NCBI GenBank assembly: GCA_945868575.1
Contig: CAMBMH010000009.1
Span: forward strand, 1 to 50,607
Source: Singulisphaera sp. GP187
Lineage (GTDB): Bacteria > Planctomycetota > Planctomycetia > Gemmatales > Gemmataceae
DNA length: 50,607 bases
Direction of reading: 5' to 3'
Each line of letters starts with the position of its first letter. Positions within the stretch are counted from its first letter, which is position 1. Shown here piece by piece: positions 43,083-50,607 of this stretch. Both the position numbers and the translations under genes were made by a program. The notes beneath the pieces are model-generated. The model saw only the letters and a list, made by a program, of their open reading frames with translations, was not told the origin of the DNA and ran no database searches.

Positions 43083-44423
43083 CTAAATCAGGCCCGGATG
43101 CACATAAGGCCCCCGATAGGTCCGGCGAAGAAGTTTGTTTGCTTCCGCGTCACCAACGACCTCTTTTTTGATCGGATCATAAGAGAGGCTGCGCCCCAAC
43201 TTCATTGCCATGTTCGCAAGAATGCAACTGGCGGTTGAAATGTGCCCCTGCTCAATATCCGATACCGGTTTGGACCGCTTGGCGATCGCCCGGAGGAGGT
43301 CGCGATGGTGCACGCGAACCGCGGAGGCGACATGTTGCTCCAGATCCTTTTCGGTTTTGTCTTCGGGATGCTTTTCAAATTCAAAAAGTGGCGTTCCCGA
43401 AAGGGTTGCCTTGTTGCGTCCCATTGGGAAAAATTCGTACTTGTTGACGCTGAGTTTAAGGGTTCCTTTTTCCCCATAAATCGTCGCCCCCCAGGGATAT
43501 TCCGGATCGGCTGCGGCTCCATAGGATCTGTGCTCCCAGGTGGCGGTCAGATCGCCAAAATCAAATAGCGCGGACTGCGTGTCGGAAATGTTCGCGCGCC
43601 CCTGCTTCTGGACCAGGATACCGCCTTTGGAGCTGACCGATTTGGGCCAACCCAGACCCAGCATCCAGCGTACCATGTCGAGCATATGCACACACATGTC
43701 TCCCACGATCCCGTTCCCATATTCCATGAACGCCCTCCAACCGCGCGGGTGAACAATACGGTTGTAAGGGCGCATGGGTGCTGGTCCAGTCCAGAGATCG
43801 TAATCAAGATTATCCGGAGGAGCAATGTCCGGTGCATTGTCATTGTTGCGCATGTGGTAATAACAATACAAATCGATGTGACCGACTTTCCCCAAAAGTC
43901 CGGGTGTGATGACCCTGTCCCGTGCCTCAATCAGGTGGGGAGTGCTACGCCTTTGCATTCCCACCTGAACCACACGGCCCAACTTTCGCGCCTTGGACAA
44001 TATCGCCTCACCCTCGGCGATGTCCGCGCTGATCGGTTTTTGCAAATAAAGATCAGCCCCGGCTTCCATCGCGGCAATGGCGTGCAGGGCGTGCCAATGA
44101 TCCGGGGAACCGATGAGCACCAGGTCCAGGTCCTTCTCTCCGAGCATCTTGCGATAATCGGCGTAGGTCCTTGGTTTCTTCCCCGATTTTTGACGCCCCT
44201 GCACGATGTCCGCCGCGTCGGCCAACATTTTTTTGTCAGGGTCGCAAAGGGAAACAACCTCAACAGGAGCAACCTGAATCAGCCTAAGCAGGTCAACCTT
44301 CCCATACCAACCAGATCCGATGAGACCGACCCGCAATTTGCGATCGGCAAATTCCTCACCAAAAAGACTGGAAGCGGCAATACCGGCGGATCCTGCCGCA
44401 AAGAAAGTACGACGATTCATCAT
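43083..44423 (-). CDS. Gfo/Idh/MocA family oxidoreductase with Tat-type signal
   Basis: An NAD(P)-dependent sugar or inositol dehydrogenase family member, 446 residues. The N-terminus NRRTFFAAGSAGIAAS is a twin-arginine signal, so it is exported folded with its cofactor. The Rossmann part has LRVGLIGSGWYGKVDLLRL, SLCDPDKK, LVLIGSPDHWHALHAIAAME and the EKP-type motif as LQKPIS. GNGIVGDMCVHMLDMVRWML fits the C-terminal domain. GGAGA precedes the ATG pair. It follows the cytochrome-bearing dehydrogenase by 35 bases on the same strand and is probably in the same operon. Confidence 0.93.
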   Translation of the reverse strand: MMNRRTFFAAGSAGIAASSLFGEEFADRKLRVGLIGSGWYGKVDLLRLIQVAPVEVVSLCDPDKKMLADAADIVQGRQKSGKKPRTYADYRKMLGEKDLDLVLIGSPDHWHALHAIAAMEAGADLYLQKPISADIAEGEAILSKARKLGRVVQVGMQRRSTPHLIEARDRVITPGLLGKVGHIDLYCYYHMRNNDNAPDIAPPDNLDYDLWTGPAPMRPYNRIVHPRGWRAFMEYGNGIVGDMCVHMLDMVRWMLGLGWPKSVSSKGGILVQKQGRANISDTQSALFDFGDLTATWEHRSYGAAADPEYPWGATIYGEKGTLKLSVNKYEFFPMGRNKATLSGTPLFEFEKHPEDKTEKDLEQHVASAVRVHHRDLLRAIAKRSKPVSDIEQGHISTASCILANMAMKLGRSLSYDPIKKEVVGDAEANKLLRRTYRGPYVHPGLI

Positions 44424-44458
44424 GGTAAAATTCTCCAAAAAAGATTGCTGTAAAGCTA

Positions 44459-47440
44459 TTATTTACCTTCGTTTTTGCTCATCAGGTAACCCAATAGGTC
44501 AACCAGTTCCTGGGGCGAAAACCGCTCCAACTGCCCCTCGGGCATCAGGGACTGGTTGGTGACCCTGCGGCTTTCCAGATCCGCCGGATCAATGGTCAGC
44601 GTTTCGGTGGTGGTGCGGACGGTGAGCGCCTTGGGTGTTTCGACCTGGATCGCTCCCGAAATGACCCTTCCGTTTTTGAGCTCAAGCACCTCGAGCTTGA
44701 ATTCCTTGGGAACAATAGCCGAAGGATCGACCAGGTTTTCCGCCCAGTAGTCTAGACTTTGGCGCTGGCCACCCGTCAGGTCTGGGCCAACCACGGCACC
44801 CTTGCCAAAGAGCTTGTGACACGCGCCACAGCTCTGTTCATAAACCTTTTCGCCTCGTGAACGATCTGATTGGGCCAGGTCGAGAGCAGCCAGTTTGGTT
44901 TTCCAGTCGGCCAATCGCTTTACCTTGTCCTGAGTGGAAGGACGAATCGATCCCCATGCTTTTTCAATCCGGGCTCCAAAAGGATTACCAGGAAGCGAGG
45001 CGATCTGTCGGGCAATATGAACCGGGATATCCTTCGGGGGGATCTTTTCGGCTTCGAGGGCATCAATCAGCTTCCCGGTCCAGGCGGGACGCTCCACCAA
45101 CAATTCCACGGCCTGCTGGCGCTCGATCACCGCAAGATTTTTCCAGGCGGAAAGGATTTCCGCGGGAAGGGAATCGTCTTTGAAGCGGGCCCGAGTCACC
45201 CACGACGAAAGTCTCAGGTCCGGATTTTTCCCCATCTCCACAAGCCAGGCCGAGGTTTCAGCAGAGGGGCTCACACGAGGTTGGGCCAAAATCTCTTGAC
45301 GAAGTGTCAGGGGCAACTTGTCGTTTTCGACAATCGCGCGGGTCAGATCCCATGCCTTGGAGGTCTTTGTCAATTGGGCCAGCTTGGCCACCTCGGCCAG
45401 TGACGCGGGTTCGGTGTTCCTTTGGTAAAGGTTGATCACCGCATCCACCGTTTCAAGAGATGGAAGCGGCGTTCCCGGTTGTCCAAGGCTTTCGTTGAGC
45501 CCCAAAAGGAATCCAGCACCCGAACCCTTGGCGATTTCACCCGAGAGGAGTTTTTTTAACAGCCAATTGGAGCCCGATTGGCCGGTAGCAAAATCCTTGA
45601 TCAGCGCAACGCGCCTGGCCGCATATTGCACAAGAAGTGGGTCTTTTGAGGTCATAATCACCTTGGCGGCGACATCCGCTGATTGGGCGACCGAAGGCTC
45701 GATCGCATACCAAAGCATGAGCCTTGTCGCCTGTTGGGTGAAGACAGGTCCCGCCAAAAGTGCCAGAGCCGCCATGGATTGGGCTTCACCCTTCATTCCG
45801 GTTGCGGTGCTGACAAGGACACCCCTCACCCAGGGATCGATTTCACTTTGTGCGCCTCGAATCACAAGGGAATAAAGGTTCATTTCCCCGGCAAGACGAT
45901 AGGCCCAACCGCGCAAACGGGGTTGATCTTGGATTTTGAGAGCTTTTTCCAGAATCGCCTGATCAAGTTTGTCGATCGCAAAAAGGGTCCATAGGCTTCG
46001 GACACTTCCAAGCGCTGTGGCATGGTCACCTTTAAGGGCCGCAATGGCTTCCTCGGAAATGGCTTGCTTGATCGCTCTTTCTTGAAGGACAATTCGGGCG
46101 GCGCCTGCGGGCCATTCGCTGTCGCTGTCCTGAAGTTGGGCAAGTTTGAGGTCGCTCTCTTTGGTCAGATCAACCGCTTTTTGATGGGCAAACGAAGTTG
46201 GCGCCATCCTGTAAACACGGCCATTGGTCATGTCGGCTTTGTCATAGTTGTGACATTCGCCTGTATCGGACCAGTCGCTGAAATAGATCAGGTCTCCCGG
46301 ACCGGAGGTGAGCGCGACGCCACGAAACCATGGATCAGGACTATGAATAGGATCAGGGCGGTGGGTCGCTTTGTAGGTGCCACCATCGACAATCAGCTTA
46401 TCCCGATTGATTCGGTTCCCGTGAATATTTAGCATCAAGACCGAATCGCGAAGCTCCTCGGGCCAATTTTTCCCTGAAACGACCGCAGCGCCGGCATGGG
46501 CGTGGCCACCTCCAGTGATCGAGTGGACGCCCTGTCCTCCCCGACTGGAAGTCCAGTGCCCGCCGCCCCAGTGAAGGTGGTCGGCAATGCTGGGAATCAG
46601 TCCATAGGCATGGGGATTGAAATCGTTGCCAAACATACGGTCAAAGCGGGCACCCGGTTGCGCATGCCAAACATGAGCGATCACACAGTTGGTGATGAAC
46701 GCCTCGCCCCACTGATCAAAATCGAGCCCCCAGGGGTTGGTGGTTCCATGAGCAACCGCCTCGACGATTCTCTTTGTCGGGTGATAGCGCCAAACCCCAC
46801 AATTGATCGGTAAGCGCTTGTCATCTGGCGTTCCGGGTTTGCCAAGTTTGCTGTTGGACAGGATTCCATTACATCCCCAGATCCAACCATCCGGCCCAAA
46901 ACGAAGCGCGCTGGAAACATTGTGCTTTGCCTTGAGGTCGAACCCATCAATAAGGATTTGGGCGGGGCCATCGGGCACATCATTGCCGTCGGCATCCGGA
47001 ACAAAAACAAAGTTTGGGGTCGAACAGAGCCAAACGCCTCCCAAGCCGACAACAATTCCCGAAAGGTTCGAGCCATTGTTCAAAAATACTTTTTTGGTCT
47101 CGAAAGTGCCATCGCCATCCTTGTCTTCAAGAATGGTAACTCGGTCCTTTCCTTTGGAAGGGTCCGATAGCCACATCGGATAGGAAAAACACTCCACAAC
47201 CCACAGCCGCCCCTTTGCGTCGGTCGTCAATGCGATCGGTTGATAAATGTCCGGCTCCGAGGCGACAAGGTCTACCTTAATCCCCGGCTCGACCTTCATC
47301 CGTTCAGCGGAAGCCTTGGCGGGAAGCGGGGCTCCCGGCGGTTTATCCGAGGGTTTTTCCTGCGCTCCAGCGGGAGCACCGGATTGATTGGCAATTATGA
47401 GAATCCACGCACCCAGCGTGGAGAGGAGGGAGGAGAGCAT
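44459..47440 (-). CDS. PVC-type membrane-bound dehydrogenase with HEAT-like region and c-type cytochrome
   Basis: A 993-residue exported protein. After a signal peptide (about 1-28) comes a six-bladed propeller-like domain (about 50-420) with RLWVVECFSYPMWL, TILEDKDGDGTFE, GPDGWIWGCNG, GVWRYHPT, NPWGLDFDQWGEAF and GGGHAHAG. The middle 430-830 is helical and repeat-like. The C-terminus has a single heme site CGACH followed by GPDLTGG, then a domain of about 100 residues ending the protein. This architecture is typical of planctomycetes and verrucomicrobia and is thought to oxidise sugars, passing electrons to a periplasmic acceptor. Paralogous to the divergent gene at the right edge. Confidence 0.92.
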   Translation of the reverse strand: MLSSLLSTLGAWILIIANQSGAPAGAQEKPSDKPPGAPLPAKASAERMKVEPGIKVDLVASEPDIYQPIALTTDAKGRLWVVECFSYPMWLSDPSKGKDRVTILEDKDGDGTFETKKVFLNNGSNLSGIVVGLGGVWLCSTPNFVFVPDADGNDVPDGPAQILIDGFDLKAKHNVSSALRFGPDGWIWGCNGILSNSKLGKPGTPDDKRLPINCGVWRYHPTKRIVEAVAHGTTNPWGLDFDQWGEAFITNCVIAHVWHAQPGARFDRMFGNDFNPHAYGLIPSIADHLHWGGGHWTSSRGGQGVHSITGGGHAHAGAAVVSGKNWPEELRDSVLMLNIHGNRINRDKLIVDGGTYKATHRPDPIHSPDPWFRGVALTSGPGDLIYFSDWSDTGECHNYDKADMTNGRVYRMAPTSFAHQKAVDLTKESDLKLAQLQDSDSEWPAGAARIVLQERAIKQAISEEAIAALKGDHATALGSVRSLWTLFAIDKLDQAILEKALKIQDQPRLRGWAYRLAGEMNLYSLVIRGAQSEIDPWVRGVLVSTATGMKGEAQSMAALALLAGPVFTQQATRLMLWYAIEPSVAQSADVAAKVIMTSKDPLLVQYAARRVALIKDFATGQSGSNWLLKKLLSGEIAKGSGAGFLLGLNESLGQPGTPLPSLETVDAVINLYQRNTEPASLAEVAKLAQLTKTSKAWDLTRAIVENDKLPLTLRQEILAQPRVSPSAETSAWLVEMGKNPDLRLSSWVTRARFKDDSLPAEILSAWKNLAVIERQQAVELLVERPAWTGKLIDALEAEKIPPKDIPVHIARQIASLPGNPFGARIEKAWGSIRPSTQDKVKRLADWKTKLAALDLAQSDRSRGEKVYEQSCGACHKLFGKGAVVGPDLTGGQRQSLDYWAENLVDPSAIVPKEFKLEVLELKNGRVISGAIQVETPKALTVRTTTETLTIDPADLESRRVTNQSLMPEGQLERFSPQELVDLLGYLMSKNEGK

Positions 47441-47574
47441 GGTCAACTCGGGAGGTTGGCGGAAAGGATCTCAAGGTAAAGGTTAAGCACCAGAGGAAAA
47501 GTTGTCCAAAGTCAGGTGGTCCCAAAGGCCCAATATGTCCAAAATAACCATTACTCCTGTATAGAGGTCCTCTC

Positions 47575-50500
47575 ATGAATTCCCGCCTCATCACTACCGT
47601 TTCCCCTGTCGAGACCAAAACGGGTTCTACTAATTCCTGGTCCTCCCACTTTGGCAAATGCGCCCGGTTTATGGGCGTGGCATCGATGTTTTGCCTTTTG
47701 GGACTTCCCCTTTCGGGTCAGGACAAGCCACTCAAAAAAGCCGCAGCCAAAAAGGCCTTAAAAAAAGCGGAAACCATCACCACTCCGCTTCAAACAGGCA
47801 TCAAGCCCAAAGCCGAGGACGGCAGGGTTCTCAACCTCGATTTTGAAAAAGGCGACCTGAGCGACTGGACCGCGACAGGCGATGCTTTCAAGGGGCAACC
47901 CATCGAAGGGGACACCGTCGCACCCCGGCGCCCCGACATGAAAAGCAATCACACAGGGAAATTTTGGATTGGAACATTCGAAAAGGGTGCAGGCGATACC
48001 CCCACCGGCACCCTCACCTCGGTCCCTTTCAAGGTAACGCACCCCTGGGGCAGCTTCCTGGTGGCGGGCGGAACCTCCGACCTGACCGTTGTCCAAATCG
48101 TCGAATCCCCTTCGGGCAAGGTCATTGCCCAATCGGCCGGCGTCGAATCGGAGACAATGACCCGCGTCCGCGTCGACCTCACCCAACACCTGGGCAAAAT
48201 GATCCAGGTCAAAGTGATCGACCGCTACAACGGCGGCTGGGGACACATCAACTACGACGATTTCCTCTTCCACGAAACCCGCCCCAATTTCCCACAACGA
48301 AGTGGCCCCCTTCCCCCAGATCAACACAAATTTGCAGGATTGGCCCCACTCGATGCCGCCAAAGCGATGACGGTACCCGAAGGTTTTGATGTCACCCTCT
48401 TTGCGGGCGAACCCGATGTCCACCAACCGATCGCCATGGCCATCGACGACCAGGGGCGCCTCTGGATCGCGGAAGCGTTTTGTTACCCGAGAAAGCGCGC
48501 TCCCAAGGACGCCAACGACCGGATCGTGATATTTGAAGACACCAACAACGATGGCAAATTCGACAAAAGGACCACCTTCATCGAGGGGCTCAACCTGATC
48601 AGCGGTTTTGAACTGGGTCACGGAGGCGTTTGGGTCGGCGCGGCCCCCGAACTCCTTTTCATCCCATGGGATGAAACCCGCACCAAACCCGCCGGTCCCC
48701 CCAAGGTGCTACTGGATGGATGGGGCTACCAGGACACGCACGAAACCCTGAACGCTTTTATCTGGGGACCCGATGGCTGGCTTTGGGGATGTCACGGCGT
48801 TTTCACCCACTCCCGCGTGGGCAAACCCGGAACTCCCGACAAGGACCGCACCCCGATCAACGCAGGAATCTGGCGCTATCATCCGACCAAACACATCTTC
48901 GAAGTCGTAAGTCAGGGAACCAGCAACCCCTGGGGTCTCGATTTCAACGACTTTGGCGAAGCCTTCATCGAAGCCTGCGTGATCCCGCACGCCTTCCACA
49001 TCATCCCCGGCGGCCGCTATCTGCGCCAGGCCGGATCGCACTTTAACCCCTTCACCTTCGCCGACATCGACACCATCGCCGACCATCGCCACTACCTGGG
49101 CAACAACCCCCATGGCGGCAACAACCGCTCCGATTCCGCAGGCGGTGGCCACGCCCATTGCGGCACAATGGTCTACCTGGGAGGTAGCTGGCCGGCCGAA
49201 TACCGCAATGGCTTCTTCATGGGCAATGTCCACGGCAGACGCATCAACATGGACACCCTCAAGGAAAACGGCTCAGGCTACATCGCCGGCCACGGTCCCG
49301 ACTTCCTGATCGCCAACGACGCCTATGCCCGGTTCATCAACCTCCAATATGGCCCAGATGGCAATGTCTTCCTCATCGATTGGTACGACAAACAAGCCTG
49401 TCACAGCACCGTAATCGAGGCTCACGACCGGACCAACGGCCGCATTTACAAAATCAGCCACCGCGCCTCCAAGCCTGTCACCGTCAACCTGGAAAAGGAA
49501 TCGACCGAAGCCCTGGTCGATTATCAGCTCCATAACAACGACTGGTTTGTCCGCCACGCCCGCCGCATCCTCGCCGAACGGGGAAGCAATGCCGAGGTCC
49601 ACAAACTCCTTCGCGAAAAGATCTTGACGCACAAGGACGCCAGGCGTCGGCTGCGTGGCCTTTGGGCGCTCCATGCAACCAAGGGGCTCGACCAGGACAC
49701 CGCCTCAAAGTTGTTGAACGACCCCAGCGAGCATGTCCGTGGGTGGACGGTTCGCCTTTTGGGCGAGGAATCCATCACCCCTGCTGCCAACGAAACGCTT
49801 GGCAAACTTGCCATCGACGACAAATCCCCTGTCGTTCGTCGTGAATTGGCCAGTCTGGCCCAACGGCTTCCCGTCAGCGAGCGCTGGCCCATTGTCGAAG
49901 CGCTTGCCAAACACAAGGAGGACGCCACCGACTTCAACCTCCCCCTATTGGGTTGGTATGCGCTCGAACCCCTTCTCGATGCCGATCCCGCCCGGGCAAT
50001 GAAAATCGCCCTGGAAGGACCTGCCATCTGGGGGCGCTTCGCCGTGCGCAAGTTGGCTCTGGTGGCAACACCCAAGTCGCTGGATGCGGCCGTCGCCGCG
50101 GTCGAAAAAGCGGAAAGCCGCCAGATCGAATTCCTCGGAGAGATCCGTGAAGCGCTTCGTGGCCGCAAGGGTATCGCCGCTCCGGCTTCCTGGAAGGATC
50201 TCTATCCCCAATTGGCCAAATCGGAGAATGCGGCGGTTCGGGATGTCGCGCTGGCTCTTGCGACAGGCTGGGGCGACCCCCGCGCTCTGGGCCAACTCAA
50301 AAAGATCCTCGAAGACAAGACCCAACCCGCCAATCGTCGACGCGAAGCGCTGGCCGCACTGGTCCAGGCGGATTCGCGAGGACTTGGCCGGCAACTGATT
50401 GCGATTGTCGAGGGTGAAAAAGACGCCGATCCCCTTCTGATTCGCGATGCGATCAAGGGTATGGCCAATGTGGATGGCAACGGCATCTCCGATGCGTTGG

Positions 50501-50607
50501 TCAATGGCTACAAGCGATTTGACGCCAATCAAAAACGGGATGCCCTTGCGACACTTGCTTCCCGTCCTCTTTGGAGCAAGGCCCTCCTCAAAGCAATCGA
50601 ATCCAAA
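47575..50607 (+). CDS. PVC-type membrane-bound dehydrogenase paralogue (runs off right edge)
   Basis: 1011 codons remain open to the end of the window. A signal-like hydrophobic segment lies at about 33-48 (FMGVASMFCLLGLPLSG). Residues 85-240 form a jelly-roll-like module (LNLDFEKGDLSDWTATG, FWIGTFEKG, VIDRYNGGWGHINYDDF). The dehydrogenase domain follows at about 260-620 with GRLWIAEAFCYPRKR, IFEDTNNDGKFD, GPDGWLWGCHG, GIWRYHPT, NPWGLDFNDFGEAF and GGGHAHCG. HEAT-like repeats fill the rest (ADRGLGRQLIA-type helices). A cytochrome may lie beyond the edge. GAGG sits well before the ATG. Divergent from the paralogue with 134 bases between. Confidence 0.9.
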   Translation, partial: MNSRLITTVSPVETKTGSTNSWSSHFGKCARFMGVASMFCLLGLPLSGQDKPLKKAAAKKALKKAETITTPLQTGIKPKAEDGRVLNLDFEKGDLSDWTATGDAFKGQPIEGDTVAPRRPDMKSNHTGKFWIGTFEKGAGDTPTGTLTSVPFKVTHPWGSFLVAGGTSDLTVVQIVESPSGKVIAQSAGVESETMTRVRVDLTQHLGKMIQVKVIDRYNGGWGHINYDDFLFHETRPNFPQRSGPLPPDQHKFAGLAPLDAAKAMTVPEGFDVTLFAGEPDVHQPIAMAIDDQGRLWIAEAFCYPRKRAPKDANDRIVIFEDTNNDGKFDKRTTFIEGLNLISGFELGHGGVWVGAAPELLFIPWDETRTKPAGPPKVLLDGWGYQDTHETLNAFIWGPDGWLWGCHGVFTHSRVGKPGTPDKDRTPINAGIWRYHPTKHIFEVVSQGTSNPWGLDFNDFGEAFIEACVIPHAFHIIPGGRYLRQAGSHFNPFTFADIDTIADHRHYLGNNPHGGNNRSDSAGGGHAHCGTMVYLGGSWPAEYRNGFFMGNVHGRRINMDTLKENGSGYIAGHGPDFLIANDAYARFINLQYGPDGNVFLIDWYDKQACHSTVIEAHDRTNGRIYKISHRASKPVTVNLEKESTEALVDYQLHNNDWFVRHARRILAERGSNAEVHKLLREKILTHKDARRRLRGLWALHATKGLDQDTASKLLNDPSEHVRGWTVRLLGEESITPAANETLGKLAIDDKSPVVRRELASLAQRLPVSERWPIVEALAKHKEDATDFNLPLLGWYALEPLLDADPARAMKIALEGPAIWGRFAVRKLALVATPKSLDAAVAAVEKAESRQIEFLGEIREALRGRKGIAAPASWKDLYPQLAKSENAAVRDVALALATGWGDPRALGQLKKILEDKTQPANRRREALAALVQADSRGLGRQLIAIVEGEKDADPLLIRDAIKGMANVDGNGISDALVNGYKRFDANQKRDALATLASRPLWSKALLKAIESK

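Overview
The window looks like a chromosomal segment from a planctomycete (phylum Planctomycetota, order not resolvable by eye). The signs are PVC-type membrane-bound dehydrogenases with a c-type cytochrome tail, a Ser/Thr kinase fused to a sulfatase-modifying-factor (SUMF) domain, a membrane-anchored pseudokinase, a bifunctional-nuclease protein, a Cys-poor Lys/Gly repeat secretion substrate, moderate GC and many proteins with family-typical but divergent sequences. No rRNA, tRNA, CRISPR array, transposase or phage gene was seen. Two genes run off the ends: recJ on the left (its C-terminus is missing) and a large dehydrogenase-like gene on the right (its C-terminus is missing).

Layout. 1-5.3 kb: recJ (minus), a small Cys-rich lipoprotein ended by a perfect 21-bp terminator stem, a 600-bp non-coding stretch, a secreted tandem-repeat protein, a small membrane protein and a divergent RNase HII/HIII-like protein. 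5.3-9.5 kb: a HIT hydrolase, a sulfatase-fold protein without the usual catalytic motif, and the overlapping cofactor operon folE-moaD-moaE-moaA. 9.5-10 kb: an unrecognised protein. 10.2-19.1 kb: one long minus-strand housekeeping block read rplY-pth-rpsF-ssb-rplI-dnaB-ispF-cysS-ruvC-ruvA-ruvB, covering translation, replication, isoprenoid synthesis and Holliday-junction processing. A terminator lies between rplI and dnaB, and a terminator-like hairpin lies in the rplY leader. 19.3-20.7 kb: fluoride channel crcB, a small conserved-looking protein and an ilvN without ilvB beside it.

20.8-26 kb is a signalling and transport island: a pseudokinase with C-terminal membrane helices, a 120-nt multi-stem structure, a nucleoside-permease-like MFS transporter, and the Ser/Thr kinase-SUMF fusion with its own good promoter. 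26-28.7 kb: bifunctional nuclease, an SDR oxidoreductase and prfB with a clear programmed +1 frameshift. 28.8-31.8 kb: phosphate uptake by pstS and a single-gene PstC-PstA permease fusion, with no pstB following. 31.9-33.2 kb: a dienelactone hydrolase fused to an NTF2-like domain.

33.4-43 kb is an efflux locus: a lipoprotein adaptor and two full-length tandem RND pumps joined by ATGA overlaps, facing a convergent TolC/NodT outer-membrane factor. 43-50.6 kb: a Gfo/Idh/MocA oxidoreductase and two divergently transcribed paralogous membrane-bound dehydrogenases, one ending in a CxxCH cytochrome. This set is typical of planctomycete sugar or polysaccharide oxidation.

The most unexplained signals are the multi-stem element at 22.16-22.28 kb, the repeat protein with its long leader, the rplY leader, the RNase H-like protein with a DEDE-type active site and the inactive sulfatase-like and kinase-like proteins.
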